This document shows positions 5,586 to 9,154 of a DNA stretch of 9,154 bases, in pieces. Under the pieces are notes generated by a model. It ran no database searches. It had not been told where the DNA came from and saw only the letters and a list, made by a program, of their open reading frames with translations. The DNA comes from Kiritimatiellales bacterium (lineage in GTDB: Bacteria; Verrucomicrobiota; Kiritimatiellia; Kiritimatiellales; Pontiellaceae). The stretch's first letter is position 1. The number at the start of each line of letters is the position of its first letter. The DNA is taken from the NCBI GenBank assembly GCA_021734595.1, contig JAIPIO010000162.1:1-9154 (forward strand). The letters run 5' to 3'. Made by a program: the position numbers and the translations under genes.

Positions 5586-7592
5586 TTAGAAGCCCCACTG
5601 TTCCCAGTAGAGTAAAAACAATACAATGCTCAGGATGTAGAGCAGATAGATCTGTATGCGGCCTTGCTGGAGCAGACGCAGTTTCATCATATTTCGCCCG
5701 GCCTGCCGGAAGGCCGGCAGAATGACCCGCTCCAGCACGGGATCGGGCACCTCCGTCGAGAAGTCCGCTTTGGCCGGAAACGTCGCCGAAATCGCGGGTC
5801 GCCGAATCCGAGGGAACAGCACCCAGCGAAAGAGGGATACCAGCATTTCCACGAAGGACGTGGCGGTATATTGCATCCGTTCCGTCGGTTGTGCGTAGCC
5901 GCACCCCCACGTACCCATTGGTTCCGGAGCCTGCCGAACGATTTTCCGCCGCAACAACATGGTTCCGCCCACCACAAGTACAATAAACACCATCGCCATG
6001 CCGCTGATCCATTGGAAGGGCGCGACCGAGAGGAGGAGTGGAACTGCCGGATCGGTCGGCTCCATCCATTGCGCCACGGCATTTTGGAGCAGTGGAAAAC
6101 CGAGCTGGGGCAGGATGCCGAGCACGATGCAACCGCCGGCCAGCAGCAGCATGGGATAACGCATCAAGGGAGAAGGATCGCGGGGTTGACCGTGAACGGG
6201 CGCCCGCGCCGTGCCAAGAAATACGGTGCTATAGATCTTCACGAAGCAAGCCAACGCCAGAGCCCCGATTGCAGCCAGCGCCACGGTGGCCACGCCAACC
6301 GTCCAGATTGAGCCGCTCCCGGCATCGACGCTGTGGTACAGGCCAAGATAGATCAGCCATTCGCTGGCAAACCCGTTAAGCGGCGGCAGCCCGCAAATCG
6401 CAACGGCCCCCAGCAGAAAAAGGCCGGCGGTGACCGGCATGGTTTTGGCGAGGCCGCCCATGCGATTCATCTCGCGGGTGTGCAACACATGCATGATCGT
6501 TCCGGCATTCAAAAAAAGCAGCGATTTAAACAGGCTGTGATTCCAGACGTGCAGCAACGCCCCGCCGAGTCCGAGCAGGATAAAGTCGGTTCGGTGGAGC
6601 GCCCGCCCGATCAGCGCCAGGCCGATGCCCATCGTGATGATGCCGATGTTTTCGATGCTGCTGTAGGCCATCAGGCGTTTGATATCGTTCTGTGCAATGG
6701 CAAAGATAATGCCGAGAAGCCCCGTAACCGCGCCGACGGCCAGTACCACTTCCCCGTTCCACACTTCCGTAACCGGCAACAGGGTTAGGATACGCAGGAT
6801 TCCATAGATGCCCATTTTAAGCATCACGCCCGACATTACCGCCGACACGTGGCTGGGCGCGTTGGCATGCGCGCCGGGCAACCAGACATGCAGCGGCATG
6901 AGCCCGGCCTTAAAACCAAATCCGATAATCGTTAGCACAAACAGCGTGGTGGCAATGCCTGAGGTCAGCGAACCGGCATCCACAGCGGACAAGGTAAAGC
7001 CGCCCGAAACCTGCCGCAACAAACAAAACAGCGCCAGCAGGCAAACCGTTCCCGCATGCGTCGCCACCAGATAGATCCAGCCCGCCCGCCGAACCTCGGC
7101 CTTTTCATCCTCCGCACCCGCCAGGAAAAAAGCGGCCATGGCCATGAGCTCCCAGGCGATTAAAAACAGTATCGAGTCGCGGGAAAGCACCACGAGCGCC
7201 ATGCCGCCGGCCAGTAGACCATATAACAGCCCCAATCCGCGCCCGTTCTCCGGGTGTTCGCTTTGCCGCCAGTAGGAAAGGCCGTAGAAAGAACCCAGCA
7301 TGGGAATCGTAAAGACGGGAATCAGAAAGACCGCGCCCAGCGCATCCAGGCCAATTGAAAAATGCCCGGCGGGCAAGTGCCAATCCCAAACGATTGAGCT
7401 GACCGGGGTTCCAAACGATGCCGCGACCAGGCCCCACCAGCCAACGAGGCTTCCGAGCACGATGAAAGCCGTAGTCAGTCGCTGTGCAAACATGGATTTT
7501 CGACCGAAGAAACAAGCCGGCAAGCCACTGGCGATCAAGAGGATCGTCGCGGCAAGAATCAATTTCAATCCATTTTGTATTTCGTATTCCAT
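5586..7592 (-). CDS. HyfB/NuoL-like antiporter subunit, downstream copy of a tandem pair
   Basis: 668 residues, full length for HyfB/HycC type subunits. Channel motifs in order: Glu148 in LIAWELMAM (helix-5 glutamate); Lys228 in GFGFKAGLMPLH, with His235; Lys259 in GVMLKMGIYG; Lys356 in WNHSLFKSLLF; Glu411 in GLPPLNGFASEW; Lys452 in CFVKIY. The C-terminal signature of HyfB-type proteins, WGCGYAQPTERMQYTATSF, lies at 562-580, and a last hydrophobic helix at about 646-663 follows an amphipathic stretch, as expected for the extended C-terminus of NuoL-like subunits. Inferred role: proton-translocating membrane module. ATG at 7590-7592 has AGGA 5 bases upstream; the in-frame ATG at 7622 lies inside the upstream gene. 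The gap to that gene is 7 bases. It shares near-identical segments with the neighbouring gene at 7600-9154, so the two arose by duplication. All proton-path residues are present in both, so neither looks inactivated. Confidence 0.94.
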   Translation of the reverse strand: MEYEIQNGLKLILAATILLIASGLPACFFGRKSMFAQRLTTAFIVLGSLVGWWGLVAASFGTPVSSIVWDWHLPAGHFSIGLDALGAVFLIPVFTIPMLGSFYGLSYWRQSEHPENGRGLGLLYGLLAGGMALVVLSRDSILFLIAWELMAMAAFFLAGAEDEKAEVRRAGWIYLVATHAGTVCLLALFCLLRQVSGGFTLSAVDAGSLTSGIATTLFVLTIIGFGFKAGLMPLHVWLPGAHANAPSHVSAVMSGVMLKMGIYGILRILTLLPVTEVWNGEVVLAVGAVTGLLGIIFAIAQNDIKRLMAYSSIENIGIITMGIGLALIGRALHRTDFILLGLGGALLHVWNHSLFKSLLFLNAGTIMHVLHTREMNRMGGLAKTMPVTAGLFLLGAVAICGLPPLNGFASEWLIYLGLYHSVDAGSGSIWTVGVATVALAAIGALALACFVKIYSTVFLGTARAPVHGQPRDPSPLMRYPMLLLAGGCIVLGILPQLGFPLLQNAVAQWMEPTDPAVPLLLSVAPFQWISGMAMVFIVLVVGGTMLLRRKIVRQAPEPMGTWGCGYAQPTERMQYTATSFVEMLVSLFRWVLFPRIRRPAISATFPAKADFSTEVPDPVLERVILPAFRQAGRNMMKLRLLQQGRIQIYLLYILSIVLFLLYWEQWGF

Positions 7593-7597
7593 GCTTG

Positions 7598-7602
7598 TCC
7601 TA
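7598..7602 (-). promoter_or_regulatory. Shine-Dalgarno site overlapping the stop of the upstream antiporter gene
   Basis: The minus strand reads TAGGA; its TAG is the stop codon of the first HyfB-like gene and AGGA is the ribosome site for the second, 5 bases before ATG at 7590-7592. The arrangement suggests coupled translation of the two paralogues. Confidence 0.55.
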
Positions 7603-9154
7603 TCGCGTAAACAGTTGGGCAAGAATCCCCTTGATGGGCAGCGTCCAAACCAATAGAACCACCAGCATTAGAGCCACGTAGATCAAATATTGGTGCGTCA
7701 ATCCGCGCTGCAACGGCAGCGCCTTGCTAAAAAGATTTTTGAAAAATTGCGCCAGCGGCAGGAGTTTCCGATCCAATATCGGTTCATCCAAATGGGTCTC
7801 AAAGCGGGACGGGTGTGCAAAAACAGACTGGATACCCGGCGTATGGATTTTAGGGTGAAGCACAAAACAAAACAATCCCGTCAGGATCTGGGCAAAGGAC
7901 GATGCCGTATATTGCATCCGTTCGATGGGTTGCGCATAGCCACAGGCCCAGGTGGGCATGCGCGGAACATCGCTCCGTTTTATTTTACGCGACAACCCAA
8001 TATAAAAAACCAGGCAGGCTCCGATAAGAACCAGTCCCACCACCGTAATTGCAGAGAACGGGGTGAGCGTGTCCAGCGAACACGACGATTGCAGCACCCC
8101 CTCCGCATCCCAAGCCAAAATGGCCCGGGACAACATAGGCGCCACCAAAACCGGGAACAGGCCGATGGCCACACAGCATCCCGCCAGTACGCCCATCGGC
8201 AGTTTCATAGAGAGCGGTGCTTCGTGCGGGGCGGACGCGTGTGGACGCCGCGCAACGCCGAGGAATACCGCGCCGTAGGCCTTCACGAAACAGGCCAGCG
8301 CCAACGCGCCAATGAGTGCCAGCACTGGTGCCGCCAGCGCGGCGGCCGACCACGACAACGACGTACCGTCCGAGACGGCGTGGAAGAGGCCGAGGTAGAT
8401 GAACCACTCGCTCACAAACCCGTTAAGGGGAGGCAACCCGCAGATGGCGATGGCACCAACCAGGAAAAAGGCCGCCGTCCACGGCATGGATTTCGCCAGT
8501 CCGCCCATCCGGTCGATTTCGCGGGAGCCACTCGCATGAATGACCGACCCGGCACCCAGAAACAACAGCGATTTAAACAGCGCATGATTCCAGACGTGCA
8601 GCAGGCAGCCCGCCATTCCAAGCATCACCAACAGGGGCTGGTGCCATGACCGCCCCATCAGCGCCAAACCAAAACCCATCAGAATGATGCCGACATTTTC
8701 GACGCTGTGATAGGCCAGCAGGCGTTTGAGATCGTGCTGCCCGAGGGCGAAGGCCACGCCGAGCACGCCGCTAATGCAACCGAGCGCCAGCACAAGCATC
8801 CCCCAACCGACGGGTGGGTCCGGCAGGAAACCGATAAAACGAATAATTCCGTACAGACCAACCTTGAGCATCACGCCCGACAGGAGCGCCGAGACGTGGC
8901 TGGGCGCATTGGCATGCGCGGCGGGTAGCCAAAAATGCAGCGGCATCACCCCGGCTTTCACGCCGAAGCCCAGCAGTGTCAAAAGAAACATGGCGGAGAG
9001 CAACCCAAGCCCGGCTTCGGAATCGGCGATGGCTCGCAGTTCAAACGACCCCGTGATGGAGTGGAACAGGGCAAACAGTGCAAACAAGGCCAACGTACCG
9101 AGGTGCGTTGCCACAAAATAAATCCAACCGGCCGTGCGCACCTCCGGCAGTTGG
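7600..9154 (-). CDS. HyfB/NuoL-like antiporter subunit, upstream copy; 5' end outside window
   Basis: 517 residues are visible, ending at TAG 7600-7602; the frame stays open to the right edge. Aligned with the neighbouring copy, about 160 N-terminal residues are missing, including the helix-5 glutamate. The GTG at 9139-9141 is internal, because upstream codons (Gln-Leu-Pro-Glu) continue the match to the paralogue. In fragment numbering (first full codon at 9151-9153) the motifs are Lys66 in GFGVKAGVMPLH, with His73; Lys97 in GVMLKVGLYG; Lys194 in WNHALFKSLLF; and Glu249 in GLPPLNGFVSEW. A near-C-terminal CGYAQPIERMQYTASSF motif and a final hydrophobic helix follow. Same inferred role as the copy downstream: a proton-translocating module of the membrane arm. 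It sits where hyfB sits in the hyf order, followed by a second copy instead of proceeding directly to the NuoH-like gene. No start, promoter or earlier gene can be assessed. Confidence 0.92.
   Translation of the reverse strand, partial: QLPEVRTAGWIYFVATHLGTLALFALFALFHSITGSFELRAIADSEAGLGLLSAMFLLTLLGFGVKAGVMPLHFWLPAAHANAPSHVSALLSGVMLKVGLYGIIRFIGFLPDPPVGWGMLVLALGCISGVLGVAFALGQHDLKRLLAYHSVENVGIILMGFGLALMGRSWHQPLLVMLGMAGCLLHVWNHALFKSLLFLGAGSVIHASGSREIDRMGGLAKSMPWTAAFFLVGAIAICGLPPLNGFVSEWFIYLGLFHAVSDGTSLSWSAAALAAPVLALIGALALACFVKAYGAVFLGVARRPHASAPHEAPLSMKLPMGVLAGCCVAIGLFPVLVAPMLSRAILAWDAEGVLQSSCSLDTLTPFSAITVVGLVLIGACLVFYIGLSRKIKRSDVPRMPTWACGYAQPIERMQYTASSFAQILTGLFCFVLHPKIHTPGIQSVFAHPSRFETHLDEPILDRKLLPLAQFFKNLFSKALPLQRGLTHQYLIYVALMLVVLLVWTLPIKGILAQLFTR

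Noticed and set aside
5664..6311. Plus-strand open frame of 215 codons opposite the second HyfB-like gene
   Set aside because: The translation is Arg/His/Gln rich and motif-free, and the minus strand encodes the conserved C-terminal HyfB signature here.
7690..8649. Plus-strand open frame of 319 codons opposite the first HyfB-like gene
   Set aside because: Same shadow pattern: a basic, low-complexity product opposite a hydrophobic conserved protein.
6519..8927. Patches of near-identical DNA read as a mobile or non-coding repeat
   Set aside because: They fall at matching codons of two paralogous genes at a constant 2047-base offset, so they reflect gene duplication. No terminal inverted repeats or transposase are present.
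9139..9141. GTG as a start codon for the right-edge antiporter gene
   Set aside because: Codons before it continue the alignment with the neighbouring paralogue, and about 160 expected N-terminal residues are absent, so the gene simply runs off the window.
1..9154. CRISPR array, tRNA, rRNA, riboswitch or rho-independent terminator
   Set aside because: No regularly spaced repeats, RNA-gene signatures or hairpin-plus-T-run were seen. Coding sequence fills essentially the whole window.

Overview
The window is one tightly packed, single-direction gene cluster, read entirely on the minus strand from right to left. It encodes a membrane-bound complex of the complex I / group 4 [NiFe]-hydrogenase family. 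Junctions are at most about 23 bases or overlap, there is no gap of 300 bases without a gene, and no internal promoter or terminator was seen. The operon start lies beyond the right edge and its end beyond the left edge.

Order of transcription: a HyfB-like proton-channel subunit (5' part missing, 7600-9154); a second, closely related HyfB-like subunit (5586-7592); a NuoH/HyfC-like membrane anchor (4664-5572); a NuoK-type HyfE-like subunit (4017-4658); a HyfF/NuoN-type antiporter-like subunit (2572-4011); a fused NuoC-NuoD type large subunit (1085-2575); a ferredoxin-NuoB fusion small subunit (264-1061); and the start of a gene with a probable zinc ribbon (1-260). Apart from the duplicated antiporter gene, the missing HyfD counterpart and the fusion, this follows the E. 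coli hyf order B-C-E-F-G-H/I.

The main point is that the large subunit looks like a hydrogenase but lacks all four cysteines that hold the NiFe centre: the N-terminal CxxC position reads S-G-D-T and the C-terminal one reads S-Y-C-G. The small subunit keeps the four cysteines of the proximal (N2-like) 4Fe-4S cluster. The pattern matches what I recall being described as Ehr (energy-converting hydrogenase-related) complexes, thought to lie between complex I and group 4 hydrogenases, whose substrate is unresolved. The inferred role is an ion-translocating redox complex with three antiporter-like subunits, but no electron-input module (NuoEFG-like), hydrogenase maturation gene or endopeptidase gene is visible here.

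The source is a bacterium with moderately high GC content and strong Shine-Dalgarno sites. The sequence alone does not let me name the phylum.
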